From Bacillota bacterium (GTDB lineage: Bacteria; Bacillota; Clostridia; Peptostreptococcales; Anaerovoracaceae), in assembly GCA_016302925.1 (NCBI GenBank), contig JAEDMR010000100.1, forward strand, positions 1 through 7,136: 7,136 nucleotides of DNA, in the 5' to 3' direction. This document shows positions 6,597 through 7,136 of the stretch, piece by piece. The notes under the pieces are model-generated. The model ran no database searches, had not been told where the DNA came from, and saw only the letters and a program-made list of their open reading frames with translations. Both the position numbers and the translations under genes were made by a program. Position 1 is the first letter of the stretch. Each line of letters starts with the position of its first letter.

Positions 6597-7136
6597 TGCA
6601 CTCACCTGCCCTTTCCATCATCAGCCGGCAAACCTCAGCCATACTCTCAAGGTCGTCCAGACAGCAGACTCCCGCTGCGCTCTGCAGATACCGTATCGGC
6701 AGATTAACCGGAAGCACGCAACATCCGGTATGGGCAGAAGCCAGACGTCCCGCCCCGGTCACCTGACTGCTGCCGTAATTGAACTGCCACCGTACCCCTT
6801 TCTGATCCGCCGCAGACGTCACTTTCTCCCGCAGCGTCCGGTCGAACACGAAATCCGCATCCGCAAGAGAAATGGCAGCTCCGCCGCCGCACCGGCAGGA
6901 AATCTCTTCTGCCGGAACGCCCGGCCCTTCACCGGTATCCACACCGTGAAGCAGCACTGCCATGGCCGGCTCCAGCAGCCGGGCTGCCATCATGCCGCCC
7001 TTTCCCGGTACCAGGGACCAGTTTTCTCCGCTGACTGCAAACACGAACCAGCAGTCACAGGCAGGTTGTTCTTCCAGAAGCTTCAGGAGCACTGCACAGC
7101 CGCCCCGGCTGGCAAGACCCCGTCCTGTCATCATCC
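6589..7136 (-). CDS. Second M42-family-like protein, 5' end outside window, active-site residues degenerate
   Basis: About 182 C-terminal residues are visible; the frame is open to the right edge, and the first Met in view (7134) lies inside the conserved core, so it is not the true start. The visible part begins at the usual GKALDDRxGC motif, here GRGLASRGGC, where both Asp are replaced by Ala and Ser. The QEE region reads VSGENW, so the catalytic Glu appears to be Gly while one Glu may remain. The third ligand Asp aligns with His in AVLLHG. The end of the domain, LPIRYLQSAAG, has Gln in place of the metal-binding His of RYxHSP. CLDDLESMAEVCRLM matches the last family helix. It lies directly upstream of, and overlaps, the other M42-like gene, so the two are co-transcribed paralogues. 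It is cysteine-rich for a cytoplasmic protein. Family membership is likely but more diverged than its neighbour. Confidence 0.75.
   Translation of the reverse strand, partial: MMTGRGLASRGGCAVLLKLLEEQPACDCWFVFAVSGENWSLVPGKGGMMAARLLEPAMAVLLHGVDTGEGPGVPAEEISCRCGGGAAISLADADFVFDRTLREKVTSAADQKGVRWQFNYGSSQVTGAGRLASAHTGCCVLPVNLPIRYLQSAAGVCCLDDLESMAEVCRLMMERAGECNE
6594..6607 (-). promoter_or_regulatory. Ribosome binding site and start deciding the 5544-6596 gene
   Basis: AGGTGA (6607-6602) stands 5 nt before ATG 6596-6594. A GTG at 6605-6603 in the same frame would add three residues, but only AGGG is upstream of it, with too little spacing. The ATG also gives a compact 8-nt overlap with the preceding gene, which suggests translational coupling. 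Confidence 0.7.

Noticed and set aside
6603..6605. GTG at 6605 as start of the first M42-like gene
   Set aside because: It has poor Shine-Dalgarno spacing, whereas ATG 6596 has AGGTGA at 5 nt.
7129..7134. ATG pair at 7134 and 7131 as the start of the second M42-like gene
   Set aside because: They lie within the conserved GKALDDR-equivalent core. Half of the domain would be missing, and the frame continues to the window edge.

Overview
The window looks like chromosomal DNA of a Bacillota (Firmicutes) bacterium with a GC content near 55-60% in its genes. The reasons are AGGAGG-type ribosome binding sites, a vitamin B12-dependent class II ribonucleotide reductase behind an NrdR box, a frameshifted prfB, and tandem M42-type genes. 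Negativicutes or a Clostridia lineage would fit; this is inference and the genus cannot be fixed from the window.

Layout, left to right. Positions 1-870 (minus strand) hold prfB, peptide chain release factor 2, which runs off the left edge. Its in-frame UGA after codon 25 must be passed by +1 frameshifting at CTT TGA C. Positions 1016-3322 (minus) hold nrdJ. The 145 bp between nrdJ and prfB carry a terminator-like hairpin and a candidate prfB promoter that overlap. Upstream of nrdJ a strong NrdR box lies exactly in the spacer of an extended -10 promoter. Transcribed divergently, 3531-5042 (plus) encodes an ArcD-like APC-superfamily basic amino acid antiporter. It ends at a hairpin that can serve both strands.

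Positions 5128-5543 are a low-GC (about 44-47%) stretch without an intact gene. It contains the C-terminal remnant of an HI0074/HEPN-type nucleotidyltransferase-partner protein, a hairpin-bearing segment that could be a dispersed repeat, and a terminator-like inverted repeat behind the next operon. Positions 5544-7136 (minus) hold two overlapping genes with the M42 aminopeptidase (PepA/FrvX/TET) fold. The first keeps the family's sequence almost ungapped around the active site but has replaced nearly every metal ligand and the catalytic glutamate. The second, cut by the right edge, has also lost most of the ligands that can be seen.

How the genes relate: prfB and nrdJ are housekeeping genes (translation termination, dNTP supply) that appear separately regulated. 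The transporter is a stand-alone gene. The M42-like pair is an operon whose start lies beyond the right edge. The most unusual content is this pair of apparently non-catalytic M42 paralogues, which may act as structural or regulatory subunits of a peptidase complex, or bind a ligand.
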